Assembly: GCA_003527225.1 (NCBI GenBank)
Contig: DPXQ01000044.1
Span: 155,911-219,910, forward strand
Direction of reading: 5' to 3'
DNA: 64,000 nt
Source: Rhizobium sp.
GTDB taxonomy: Bacteria; Pseudomonadota; Alphaproteobacteria; Rhizobiales; Rhizobiaceae
Below the pieces are notes generated by a model. The model was not told the origin of the DNA. It made no database searches and was given only the letters and a program-made list of their open reading frames with translations. Of this stretch, positions 8,469-18,186 are shown one piece after another (positions within the stretch are counted from its first letter, which is position 1; every line of letters starts with the position of its first letter). The position numbers and the translations under genes were made by a program.

Positions 8469-9923
8469 TCAGTCGCCTTTGCCGAGCGGACTGGCGTGAA
8501 GCCGCACCGCGCGCCACGAAACGAAGAAGGCGGGGATCGACCAGAGGACGGCGAAGAAGAACGCAACCGCCAACGGGCCGCGCAGGGCTTCGCCAGAGGA
8601 GGCAGAGGCAAGGCCGGCGGCATTGGCGGCGAGGCCCGCGAGCGCGCCGCCAAGGGCAAAGCCGGCCGATTGCAGCGTCGGCAGCAGCGCCGATGTCTTG
8701 TCGCGTTCGGCACGCGGTGTCGCGTCCATCAGCATCTGGCTCAGATATCCCCAGCTCACACCGAAGGCGCTGCCGCTCATCATTTGCGCGATGACGAGCA
8801 GGCCGATCTCGCCCGACAGGATGGCCGAAAACAGCAGGCCGATACCGAGGACCAGCAGGAGCGGGCCGATCCAGATCATGCCGCGCTTCGACCGTTCGGA
8901 GCGCAGATTGGCGACGACGATCGCCGTCAGGCTCCAGCAAATCGCCATGAGCGCGCCGAGGGCACCGGCGGCCGTCGGCGTCAATCCCCAGACATGCTGA
9001 AGGCTGAAGACCAGATAGACGCTGCTCGTCGCCTGTGCCAGCGACATCAGGAAAACGGCCCAGAGCCCGAGGCCGAGGGTGGAGGCGAGCGAGAAGGCGC
9101 CCTCGGGCAGGATGGAGGCCCGCGAGACGCGGTCGAGCCTGACCGCGCCCACAATGGCGCCGGCCGAGAAAAGGACCGCTGCTGTTGCCATCCAAGCCGA
9201 ATGGGAGAGCCCGGCGACGAGGACCGCCACGAGGCCGGCGGAAAGCAAGGTGAGCCGGAGGCCGGGAAAGACCAGTGCGCTGTCGGCTCTCTCTTGCCGG
9301 GGCACGATCGTCACCGCCATGAGGACGAAGATGGCTATGATCGGCACGTTGATGAGAAAGGCCGCACGCCAGGAGATCGTCTGCGTCAGATAGCCGGCCA
9401 GCACCGGTCCGCCGAAGGCCGCAATCGCCCATACCACCGCCTCGGCTCCGAAAACCTTCGGTACGAGCTGCGGGGGAAACATTTCCGGAATCAGCGCATA
9501 GCAGATCGCGGCGATCACGCCCTCGCCGATCCCCTGGCATATACGGCCTGCCAGAACGGAGGTCATGTCGGATGCCGTCGCGGCAAGGAGTGTGCCGGCC
9601 AGAAACACCAGGGCCGCGCCGGAAAGCACCGTTTTCGCGCCATATCGCTGCTTGAGCAGCGCCGCGCTGGCGCCGGCGATGATGGAGGCGGTGAGATAGA
9701 GTGTCAAGGACCATGAGATCACGGAGGCCCCGCCGAGTTCCTCGACCGTGGTCGGCAGGACCGTGCTGACGAGGAAGCCGTTGAAGGCATAGAGCGCGAC
9801 CCCGATGCATAGCATCACGGTGGAGACGAGAAAGCGCGGCGCAAGGAGCTCCATCCAGCGTCCCTCGACGATTGGCGCGGCGGCCGCAAGCCTGCTCTGC
9901 AATGCGCTCTCCTGTGAATCCAT
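8469..9923 (-). CDS. MFS efflux transporter
   Basis: A 484-residue major facilitator with about 12-14 predicted membrane helices. The drug/H+ antiporter A motif region is partly preserved in LLKQRYGAKTVL. The loop GRICQGIGEGVIAAICYALIPEMFP and the segment GYLTQTISWRAAFLINVP are typical of DHA-type exporters (motif C region). ATG 9923 is preceded by GGGAGACAGAAGG. Upstream lies a MerR/SoxR-style promoter, which suggests induction by a redox-active or toxic small molecule. The substrate is unknown. Confidence 0.86.
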   Translation of the reverse strand: MDSQESALQSRLAAAAPIVEGRWMELLAPRFLVSTVMLCIGVALYAFNGFLVSTVLPTTVEELGGASVISWSLTLYLTASIIAGASAALLKQRYGAKTVLSGAALVFLAGTLLAATASDMTSVLAGRICQGIGEGVIAAICYALIPEMFPPQLVPKVFGAEAVVWAIAAFGGPVLAGYLTQTISWRAAFLINVPIIAIFVLMAVTIVPRQERADSALVFPGLRLTLLSAGLVAVLVAGLSHSAWMATAAVLFSAGAIVGAVRLDRVSRASILPEGAFSLASTLGLGLWAVFLMSLAQATSSVYLVFSLQHVWGLTPTAAGALGALMAICWSLTAIVVANLRSERSKRGMIWIGPLLLVLGIGLLFSAILSGEIGLLVIAQMMSGSAFGVSWGYLSQMLMDATPRAERDKTSALLPTLQSAGFALGGALAGLAANAAGLASASSGEALRGPLAVAFFFAVLWSIPAFFVSWRAVRLHASPLGKGD

Positions 9924-9960
9924 AGGCCTTCTGTCTCCCGTTCGACGATGATTTCCGCCG

Positions 9961-9991
9961 ATGCTACGACCTCAACCGTGGTTCAGGTAAA
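9961..9991 (-). promoter_or_regulatory. MerR/SoxR-type promoter of the MFS gene (19-bp spacer)
   Basis: On the minus strand, -35 TTTACC (complement of 9986-9991) and -10 TAGCAT (complement of 9961-9966) are separated by exactly 19 bases. The spacer holds an inverted repeat, CCTCAACC/GGTTCAGG at 9970-9977 and 9980-9987, with one perfect TTGAGG half-site. The over-long spacer around a dyad is characteristic of MerR-family activators, and the half-site matches SoxR boxes. The expected start site is about 31 bases before the MFS ATG. No MerR/SoxR gene is in the window. Confidence 0.6.
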
Positions 9992-10098
9992 GAGCCTTCC
10001 AATGAATTTCCGAAGGATTCTCAAAGCCGTGATTGTTCGCTTATGCTGCATTGCGTTAAGCTGCATCGAAACAATAGTCGAATTTCGGAGAGATGCCG

Positions 10099-10860
10099 AT
10101 GGCCGACAAACGCATGACGGACAAGGTCTGCCTCGTGACGGGCGGCGGCACCGGGATCGGCCGGGCCACCGCGTTGCAGATGGCAAGGGAAGGGGCAGCC
10201 GCCGTCGTGGTCGCCGGTCGGCGCGTGGCCGAGTGCGAGGAAACGGCAAGCGCCTGCCGCGCCGCCGGTGCCGATAGCTTCACCGTGCCGACCGACGTGA
10301 CATCCGAAGAGGCGGTGGCTCATCTCGTCGAGGAGACCGTCCGGCGTTGCGGGCGGCTCGATGTCGCCTTCAACAATGCCGGCTTCCAGGAGCGCCGTGC
10401 GCCCCTCGAAGAGCAGACGGAGGAGGTTTATTCGAGGGTTTTCGACACCAATGTCAGGGCCGTCTTCTTCTGCTTGCGCCATCAGATCCCGGCCATGGCA
10501 AGGAACGGCGGCGGCTCCATCGTCATCAACGCTTCGGTCAGCGGCATCCGCAATCCCAATCCGGGATTCACCCTCTACAACGCTTCCAAGGCGGCGGCGA
10601 TTTCGCTGACGCGCTCGGCCGCGCTCGAAAACGCTGCGCGCGGAATTCGCATCAACGCGGTCGCTCCCGGCCGCGTGGTCACGGACATGATGCTCTCTGC
10701 CGGGGTCGGCGACATCGCGGCCGTTGCCGCGGGCCTGCCGCTGAAACGGATGGGCAGTCCGGAGGAAGTGGCCGAGGCGGTCGTCTGGCTCGCATCCGAC
10801 GCCGCGTCCTATATCGTCGGGCATGTGCTGGCGGCCGACGGCGGCTTTCTCACCACATGA
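10099..10860 (+). CDS. SDR family NAD(P)-dependent oxidoreductase
   Basis: A 253-residue classical short-chain dehydrogenase. The Rossmann loop is TGGGTGIGRATA near residue 15, NNAG is present, and the catalytic Ser and YxxxK are in SVSGIRNPNP ... YNASKAA. The C-terminal pattern SDAASYIVGHVLAADGGF is typical. ATG 10093 and 10099 are both in frame; GGAG at 10087-10090 is better placed for 10099. The substrate is unknown. It is divergent from the MFS gene across about 170 bases that contain the MerR-type operator, so co-regulation is possible but not shown. Confidence 0.88.
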   Translation: MADKRMTDKVCLVTGGGTGIGRATALQMAREGAAAVVVAGRRVAECEETASACRAAGADSFTVPTDVTSEEAVAHLVEETVRRCGRLDVAFNNAGFQERRAPLEEQTEEVYSRVFDTNVRAVFFCLRHQIPAMARNGGGSIVINASVSGIRNPNPGFTLYNASKAAAISLTRSAALENAARGIRINAVAPGRVVTDMMLSAGVGDIAAVAAGLPLKRMGSPEEVAEAVVWLASDAASYIVGHVLAADGGFLTT

Positions 10861-11070
10861 GAAAACCGTTAACAGCCGGAGGGGATCGATGGCGTGCTTT
10901 GCCCGTTGTTAATCAAGGTCGGAAACTTCTCTGGGGATGCGGCGATAAGGCGCTCTCGCTGCTCGATTGTCGCCTCATTCTTGGTCTAGGCAACGGCCGG
11001 CTATCGAATTGGCTTGCCGATTCCCGTCTTCCGGATACTGTTGCCACCGAATTTACGTGTTGGAGGAATG

Positions 11071-12372
11071 ATGAACAGAATAGTGATCGCGCTATCGTTT
11101 TTCGTAGCGATCGGACTTTTTTCCACATCCGCCAATGCCGGCAGCGCCCAGCTTCTCCTTGATGCCCGCACCGGAAAGGTGCTCGCTTCTGAAAATGCCG
11201 ACACCCTCAATCATCCGGCGTCTCTGACCAAGATGATGACGCTCTACATGACCTTCGAAGCAATCCGCCGGGGCAAATTGTCCTGGGATAGCCGCGTGCC
11301 TTTCTCGCAATATGCCGCAAGCCGTCCGCCAACCAAACTGCGCGTGAAGGCCGGGGATTCGATAACGGTACGCGAAGCGGTCATGGGCATGATCGTGAAA
11401 TCCGCCAACGACGCCGCTGCGGCCATGGCTGAAAAACTCGGCGGCACCGAAAGCCAGTTCGCTGCGATGATGACGGCCAAGGCCAGATCGCTGGGCATGT
11501 CGAAGACGGTATTCGTCAATGCGTCCGGCCTGCCCGACGGACGCCAGCTTACCACCGCGCGCGACATGTCGACCCTTGGCGTCGCGCTGCTTCGCGATTT
11601 TCCGAAGGAATACAAGCTGTTCAATACGCAGAGCTTCACCTTTCGGGGAAAGAGCATCCGTGGCCACAACAATCTCATGTACCGCTACGAGGGCATGGAC
11701 GGCATCAAGACCGGCTATACCAACGCTTCGGGCTTCAACCTGGTGAGCGCGGTCAAGGATGGCCGCCGGCGCGTGGTCGGCGTCGTCATGGGCGGGCGCT
11801 CCGCCTCCGGCCGCGACAAGATCATGGCTTCATTGATCAAGAGCAATATTGCCAAGGCATCCGCTGGCTCCGCGCTGGTCGCGAGCACTCAGACCTCGGG
11901 CATCAGGCTTGCGTCCCTTGACGATGATGTGCCGCTCCCCGTGCCTGCGCCTCGGCAGGATGCGGTCGCCGCCGTCATCGGCATGGCCAATGCCGCCCCG
12001 CTTCCCGCAACCCGCTACGGCACGGCCTATGCCGGACCGGCTACGGCATCGAGCGCCGCAGCGGCGGTAGAATCCATGGCAACGGCTGCTCCGCCGGCGC
12101 CGGTGCCGGCGGCAAGCCGCGGAACATGGCAGATCCAGATCGCCGCGGCCACCAGTGCCAAGGCCGCCCAGGACATTCTCGCCGAAGCAAAGGCCAAGAT
12201 CGGCGCACCGCTTGCTGATCGTGGCACCTACACCGAGCCGGTCTCCAGCCGAGGCGCCACGCTTTACCGCGCCCGCTTCACCGGCTTCGGCAGCAAGAAT
12301 GAGGCCCGGTCGGTCTGTGACCGGCTGGTCAAGAATTCCTACGACTGCGTGCTGATGCCCGTACAGGGCTGA
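11071..12372 (+). CDS. D-alanyl-D-alanine carboxypeptidase with SPOR domain
   Basis: A periplasmic penicillin-binding protein that trims the terminal D-Ala from peptidoglycan stem peptides. It has a signal peptide (MNRIVIALSFFVAIGLF ... ANA), then the PBP5-like domain with catalytic SLTK (Ser51, Lys54), SAN (111-113) and KTG (213-215). A Pro/Ala-rich linker leads to a C-terminal SPOR domain (about 350-432, WQIQIAAATSAKAAQDIL ... LYRARFTGFGS) that should bind denuded glycan at the septum. GGAGG at 11062-11066 favours ATG 11071 over 11068. Such carboxypeptidase-SPOR fusions are common in Rhizobiales. Confidence 0.93.
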   Translation: MNRIVIALSFFVAIGLFSTSANAGSAQLLLDARTGKVLASENADTLNHPASLTKMMTLYMTFEAIRRGKLSWDSRVPFSQYAASRPPTKLRVKAGDSITVREAVMGMIVKSANDAAAAMAEKLGGTESQFAAMMTAKARSLGMSKTVFVNASGLPDGRQLTTARDMSTLGVALLRDFPKEYKLFNTQSFTFRGKSIRGHNNLMYRYEGMDGIKTGYTNASGFNLVSAVKDGRRRVVGVVMGGRSASGRDKIMASLIKSNIAKASAGSALVASTQTSGIRLASLDDDVPLPVPAPRQDAVAAVIGMANAAPLPATRYGTAYAGPATASSAAAAVESMATAAPPAPVPAASRGTWQIQIAAATSAKAAQDILAEAKAKIGAPLADRGTYTEPVSSRGATLYRARFTGFGSKNEARSVCDRLVKNSYDCVLMPVQG

Positions 12373-12461
12373 GCCGCTCGCTCTCACTGCCGCGCGGAAT
12401 TCCTCCTCGACATGCGTTGCAGAATCGCCCATGTTCGTCATGAACGAAAAGGGAACAATTC

Positions 12462-12767
12462 GTGCGGCGACTGAGCGACCAATTCGAAGCGGCTTCGGAG
12501 GCCTATGCCGAGACCTACGGCGTCAAACGCGACGGCGACTGGTTCCTGCTGAAACTCGTCGAGGAACTCGGAGAACTGGTACAGGTGGCGAACCGTCTCA
12601 GCGGACGCAGCCGCCGCAAGGGTATGAGCGACCAGGAAATCAGGCAGGCCCTTGCCGACGAAAATGCCGATCTGCTCGGCCATGTTCTGCTCTTTGCGCG
12701 CCATCACGACATTGATCTTGAGGCCGCGATCGAGCGCAAGTGGCGGTTCAGGCCGACTGAGGGGTGA
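12462..12767 (+). CDS. MazG-like nucleotide pyrophosphohydrolase
   Basis: A 101-residue all-alpha protein with the MazG/phosphoribosyl-ATP pyrophosphatase-type metal motif: EELGE near residue 34 and ENAD near 66 (EExxE...ExxD). This predicts Mg-dependent NTP hydrolysis, possibly housecleaning of non-canonical nucleotides. The start is GTG 12462. Its last 20 bases overlap the 3' end of the convergent VOC gene, so transcripts from the two should be complementary at their ends. The substrate is unknown. Confidence 0.75.
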   Translation: MRRLSDQFEAASEAYAETYGVKRDGDWFLLKLVEELGELVQVANRLSGRSRRKGMSDQEIRQALADENADLLGHVLLFARHHDIDLEAAIERKWRFRPTEG

Positions 12768-13188
12768 AGGGTCGCGCGCCGAGATCCTCGAACAATCGGA
12801 GCAGATATCCGTCCGGATCGGCGACGACGAACTGGCGATTGCCGACTTGATGGTGGCCGCGGCGATACCATTTCTCTTCCGGTTCGAGATAGAGCGGCAC
12901 GTCCGCCGCCTGAAGCCGTGCGAGGATCGCAGAGACCGAGGGCACGCGGATCTGCAGGTTAAGCCCGCGCCCGAAGGGATGTTCCCGCGGCGCATCGGCA
13001 ATGTCGAAATCGCGCCCGATGCCGATCTGGTCGATCATTAGCTGAGCCTTTCCGAGCGAAAGGAAGGCAAACCCTTCCTCCGGTCGCTCGTAAGAGACAT
13101 CGAAACCGATCAGGTCGCGATAGAAGTCGCGGCTCCTCCGCCAGTCGCTGACGGAAAGTTCGGGGACGAGATCGACCTCGCCGCTCAC
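12748..13188 (-). CDS. VOC-fold (glyoxalase/bleomycin-resistance-like) protein
   Basis: A 146-residue vicinal-oxygen-chelate protein (VPELSVSDWRRSRDFYRDLIGF ... VVADPDGYLLRLFEDLG). The fold occurs in antibiotic-sequestering proteins, glyoxalases and dioxygenases. GTG 13188 overlaps the TldD stop as GTGA, so translation is probably coupled to tldD; the frame upstream of this point is TldD antisense-phase sequence. The 3' end overlaps the MazG-like gene by 20 bases. Ligand unknown. Confidence 0.78.
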   Translation of the reverse strand: MSGEVDLVPELSVSDWRRSRDFYRDLIGFDVSYERPEEGFAFLSLGKAQLMIDQIGIGRDFDIADAPREHPFGRGLNLQIRVPSVSAILARLQAADVPLYLEPEEKWYRRGHHQVGNRQFVVADPDGYLLRLFEDLGARPFTPQSA

Positions 13189-14600
13189 GCCCGCGTCCCG
13201 CCCACCGTCACCTGGTCCATCCGCAGATGGGGCTGGCCGACGCCGACCGGTACCCATTGCCCGCCTTTGCCGCAATTGCCGACGCCGGTGTCGAGTTTCA
13301 TGTCATTGCCGACCATGGTGATCCGCTTCATCGCCTCCGGGCCGTTGCCGATCAGCATCGCGCCCTTGACCGGCGCGCCGATCTTGCCGTCCTCGATCAT
13401 ATAGGCCTCGGTGCAGCCGAAGACGAATTTGCCGGACGTGATATCGACCTGGCCGCCGCCGAAGGAGACGGCGTAAATGCCCTTCTTCACCGAGGCTATG
13501 ATCTCTTCGGGCGTCTTGTCGCCTCCCAGCATATAGGTGTTGGTCATGCGCGGCATCGGCTGGTGCGAATAGCCCTGGCGGCGGCCGTTGCCGGTCGCCT
13601 TCATGCCCATGAGCCGGGCATTTTGCCGGTCCTGCATGTAGCCGACCAGTCGGCCCTTTTCGATCAGTACGTTGTAGCCCGAGGGCGTTCCCTCGTCGTC
13701 GACGGTGATCGAGCCGCGCCGGTTGTCGATGGTGCCGTCGTCCACGATGGTAACGCCCGGCGCGGCGACCATTTCGCCCATCAGCCCGGCGAAGGCGGAG
13801 GTCTTCTTGCGGTTGAAGTCTCCTTCAAGCCCGTGACCGACCGCCTCATGCAGCATCACGCCGGGCCAGCCATTGCCCAGCACCACGTCCATGGTACCGG
13901 CCGGCGCATCGATTGCTTCGAGGTTGATGAGAGCCTGACGCAACGCCTCGTCGGCTCCGTGTTGCCAGCTTTCCTGGGTGAGGAAATCGCCAAAGCCGAT
14001 TCGTCCGCCGACACCGAAGGAGCCGGATTCCTGGCGATCGCCTTCGCCGGCGACGACGGAAATGCTCAGTCGCGTCATCGGCCGGACGTCGCGCACCCTG
14101 TGGCCGTCGGCCCGCAGGATCTCGACGACCTGCCAGCTTGCGGAAATGGTCGCCGTCACTTGCCGGACCTTGTCGTTCTTGCCGCGCAGATAGGCATCGA
14201 TGTCCGTCAGGAGCTTGACCTTCTCCTCGAAGGTCGGGGAGCCGATCGGGTTTTCCTCGCCGTAGAGCCTCTTGTTGGTGCGCTGCGGTGCTGCGGCGTA
14301 AGTCCCGGCATGGCCGCGGGTGACTGCCCCGACCGCGTCGGCTGCACGCGAAAGTGCGGCAGGCGAGAGGTCGCCCGCATGGGCGTAGCCGACAGCCTCT
14401 CCTGCGACGGAGCGAAGCCCGAAGCCCTGATCGGTGTTGAAACTGCCGCCCTTCAGGCGCCCGTTGTCGAAGGTCAGCGACTCGGCCTGGGCATGCTCCA
14501 CGAAGAGCTCGCCGTCATCGGCGCCGGAAAGCGCTTCGGCCACGCGCCGGCGCAAGGTCGCCTCGTCGCAATCGAAAAGGGTGAGAAGGTCGCTGTTCAT
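13185..14600 (-). CDS. tldD: metalloprotease TldD
   Basis: A 471-residue TldD/PmbA-family metalloprotease. The HEAVGHGLEGDF motif near residue 249 is the zinc-binding HExxxH. The C-terminal FGGGQVDITSGKFVFGCTEAYMIEDGKIG and TGVGNCGKGGQWVPVGVGQP are family hallmarks. TldD works with TldE/PmbA in peptide maturation and CcdA turnover in enterobacteria; no tldE is in this window. Upstream is the IalB-like gene region, and downstream a VOC gene is coupled by GTGA. Confidence 0.95.
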   Translation of the reverse strand: MNSDLLTLFDCDEATLRRRVAEALSGADDGELFVEHAQAESLTFDNGRLKGGSFNTDQGFGLRSVAGEAVGYAHAGDLSPAALSRAADAVGAVTRGHAGTYAAAPQRTNKRLYGEENPIGSPTFEEKVKLLTDIDAYLRGKNDKVRQVTATISASWQVVEILRADGHRVRDVRPMTRLSISVVAGEGDRQESGSFGVGGRIGFGDFLTQESWQHGADEALRQALINLEAIDAPAGTMDVVLGNGWPGVMLHEAVGHGLEGDFNRKKTSAFAGLMGEMVAAPGVTIVDDGTIDNRRGSITVDDEGTPSGYNVLIEKGRLVGYMQDRQNARLMGMKATGNGRRQGYSHQPMPRMTNTYMLGGDKTPEEIIASVKKGIYAVSFGGGQVDITSGKFVFGCTEAYMIEDGKIGAPVKGAMLIGNGPEAMKRITMVGNDMKLDTGVGNCGKGGQWVPVGVGQPHLRMDQVTVGGTRA

Positions 14601-14666
14601 GGGTCGTCTCCTTTGGCCGCAGTTGCCGATGTAGGCGCGATGCCGCCGCCCGGCAAGGCTTCAGCC

Positions 14667-15188
14667 TCAGGGAAGTACGTCGTAGCCCTCGCCAAAGCCC
14701 GTGAGCTCGATGGGAATTCCGACCCGGTCTTGATCCGCGGATTCGCGCAGCGCGAAGACGGCGCTCTTTCCGGCCCGCAGGATCTTCATCAGTTCGTCGT
14801 CGATTTCCACCTCGACATAGCAGCCTTCCGAGAAGCAGCGGGTGAAATAGGCGCGGCCGATATTCTTGCCGTCGACGAAAAGCTCCATGCCGTCTTTCAG
14901 CAGGACGCCGAGCGGCGAAAGGATCCTCAGGATTTTCGCCTTGCGATCGGCTGTCTTCAGCACCACCACGGACAAGCCCACTTCAGGCCGGTCCTCGGCG
15001 ATCACATTCTGCATCAGCGCGCATTGTTCCACAGATGTGCCCGCCGGCGTATCGCAGATGACGGACCATGCGCCATGGTTGGAACGCACGGTGCCTGGCT
15101 GCTGCTGTGCAAGGGCAGCGCCCCCGCTTACCGCGGCCGCGATGGCGACTGCGAGCAGGCCCGGCCTTAGAAGTCTTGGAAGACCCAT
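14667..15188 (-). CDS. IalB-family invasion-associated protein
   Basis: A 173-residue secreted protein. The signal peptide (MGLPRLLRPGLLAVAIAAAV ... ALAQ) precedes an IalB domain with the typical start HGAWSVICDTP and several conserved cysteines (CDT, EQC, RCFSEGC). ATG 15188 follows GAGG at good distance; longer reading frames lack a signal peptide. IalB is named from Bartonella, but homologues are widespread in non-pathogenic Rhizobiales, so no virulence role is implied. It is divergent from ctaC across 324 bases. Confidence 0.85.
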   Translation of the reverse strand: MGLPRLLRPGLLAVAIAAAVSGGAALAQQQPGTVRSNHGAWSVICDTPAGTSVEQCALMQNVIAEDRPEVGLSVVVLKTADRKAKILRILSPLGVLLKDGMELFVDGKNIGRAYFTRCFSEGCYVEVEIDDELMKILRAGKSAVFALRESADQDRVGIPIELTGFGEGYDVLP

Positions 15189-15385
15189 GGATACCTCTGG
15201 AATTCGAATCATCCCCGGCATTCTTGTGCCCAGGCAGGGAATTGAAAAGCCCCGGAATGTCTTTTCCAGTCGAGTGCGGCATATTTGGGACCGGGAAATC
15301 GCTCGGCGGAGAGAAAATGCGGGAATTACGTTTGCCTTCGGGGCATTGAGCGGATAGCCCTGCAGCGACGAATTGACGTTGCGCA

Positions 15386-15406
15386 AAAATGCCGCAGGGG
15401 CATTTT
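15386..15406. promoter_or_regulatory. inverted repeat in the ialB-like/ctaC gap
   Basis: Perfect 8-bp arms AAAATGCC (15386-15393) and GGCATTTT (15399-15406) flank a 5-base spacer. Lying between two divergent promoters rather than after a gene, it is more likely an operator than a terminator. No matching regulator is known to me. Confidence 0.35.
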
Positions 15407-15476
15407 GAAGCGCATATTGCGGTCAACGATAAACTGTGATTTTAAACAGAACGCATAGCATGCATTCCGCGTTTTG

Positions 15477-15494
15477 GTTTGATTTGGATCAAAC
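15477..15494 (+). promoter_or_regulatory. FNR/FixK-type anaerobox upstream of ctaC
   Basis: The sequence reads GTTTGAT-TTGG-ATCAAAC, a perfect 7-bp dyad whose core TTGAT-N4-ATCAA is the FNR/FixK/FnrN consensus. Its centre is about 27 bases before the ctaC start codon, too close for a classical -41.5 activator site unless transcripts start inside the gene. Oxygen-dependent repression of the aa3 oxidase is therefore the more natural reading (inference). Confidence 0.7.
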
Positions 15495-15512
15495 GCTTGA
15501 GGGAGAGACACC

Positions 15513-16400
15513 GTGATTAAGAGAGCTTTCGCAGGATTGGCCGCCATGGCCTGTCTGCTTTTTGCTTCCGGCAGTTTTGCCGACCAGCCGACCCCGTGGC
15601 AAATGGACCTTCAGCCGGCGGCGACGCCGATCATGGAGCAGATTCGCTGGTTTGAGAATTATACCCTCTGGTTCATCGTTCCGATCACGGTCTTTGTTCT
15701 CCTGTTGCTGATCGTCGTGATGGTCCGCTTCCGCTCCGGGGCCAATCCGGTGCCGTCGAAAACCAGCCACAACACCATGATCGAGATCGTGTGGACGCTC
15801 GGTCCGGTTCTGATCCTGCTGTTCTTCGCGATCCCCTCCTTCAATCTTCTCACCGCCCAGCTGACGCAGCCGGAAAATCCGGACGTTACGGTAAAGGCGA
15901 CCGCCACCCAGTGGCAGTGGAACTACGAATATCAGGGCGACAAGGAAGTCTCCTTCGATTCCTACATGTTGAAGGAAGACGAGCGCGCCGCTATCGGCAA
16001 GGTAGACACGACGCTTTATCCGCGCCTATTGGCTGTTGACAACGAGATGGTCGTGCCGGTCGGCAAGTCGGTTCGCCTGCTCGTCACGGCGGCCCCCACG
16101 GATGTTATTCACGCCTTCGCCATGCCTGCCTTCGGCATCAAGATCGATGCAGTCCCCGGACGCCTGAACGAAACCTGGTTCAAGGCCGATCGCGAGGGGC
16201 TTTTCTACGGTCAGTGTTCGGAGCTTTGCGGCAAGGATCACGGCTTCATGCCGATCGCGATCCGTGTGGTCGCGCAGGACAAGTATGCCGCTTGGCTCGA
16301 GGCCGCAACCTCGAGCGTTGAGGACGCCAACAAGGCGTTGATGGCGGCGGTGGACGGCGCGGACAAGTCCGTGCAACTCGCCGATAACGTTTCGAAATAA
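15513..16400 (+). CDS. ctaC: cytochrome c oxidase subunit II
   Basis: Subunit II of the aa3-type oxidase; it receives electrons from cytochrome c at CuA. The 295 residues comprise a signal peptide (to about 23), two membrane helices (52-72, 90-112) and a periplasmic cupredoxin domain. CuA ligands are visible: H200 (DVIHAF), C235, E237, C239 (CSELC), H243 and M246. The aromatic electron-entry patch QWQWNYEY is intact. The start is GTG 15513 after GAGGGAGAG. It is the first gene of the ctaCDB-coxF-ctaGE operon and is probably controlled by the anaerobox just upstream. Confidence 0.97.
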   Translation: MIKRAFAGLAAMACLLFASGSFADQPTPWQMDLQPAATPIMEQIRWFENYTLWFIVPITVFVLLLLIVVMVRFRSGANPVPSKTSHNTMIEIVWTLGPVLILLFFAIPSFNLLTAQLTQPENPDVTVKATATQWQWNYEYQGDKEVSFDSYMLKEDERAAIGKVDTTLYPRLLAVDNEMVVPVGKSVRLLVTAAPTDVIHAFAMPAFGIKIDAVPGRLNETWFKADREGLFYGQCSELCGKDHGFMPIAIRVVAQDKYAAWLEAATSSVEDANKALMAAVDGADKSVQLADNVSK

Positions 16401-18104
<1,704 letters not shown>

Positions 18105-18122
18105 CGCGAACTGACTGAAATA

Positions 18123-18159
18123 TCGGGCGCCGCGGCCCCACGCGGATAGCGGCGCCCGA
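18123..18159 (+). other. intra-operon hairpin between ctaD and ctaB
   Basis: Perfect 11-bp arms TCGGGCGCCGC (18123-18133) and GCGGCGCCCGA (18149-18159) flank a 15-base loop. No T tract follows. It begins 18 bases past the ctaD stop, so it could stabilise the ctaCD message or attenuate expression of the assembly genes downstream. Confidence 0.6.
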
Positions 18160-18186
18160 CAAGAACAAAAGAACGGGACGGAAACG

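Larger units (their letters stand above)
15189..15512. other. divergent control region ialB-like / ctaC
   Basis: This 324-base gap between divergent genes holds no credible coding region. It contains an 8-bp inverted repeat (15386-15406) and a perfect FNR/FixK box near ctaC (15477-15494), listed separately. The half nearer ctaC is visibly more AT-rich than the flanking genes, as expected of promoter DNA. Confidence 0.6.

Noticed and set aside
13227..15170. 647-codon plus-strand frame opposite tldD and the IalB-like gene
   Set aside because: It spans two genes and their promoter region and has no recognisable domain. The opposite strand carries TldD motifs and a signal peptide.
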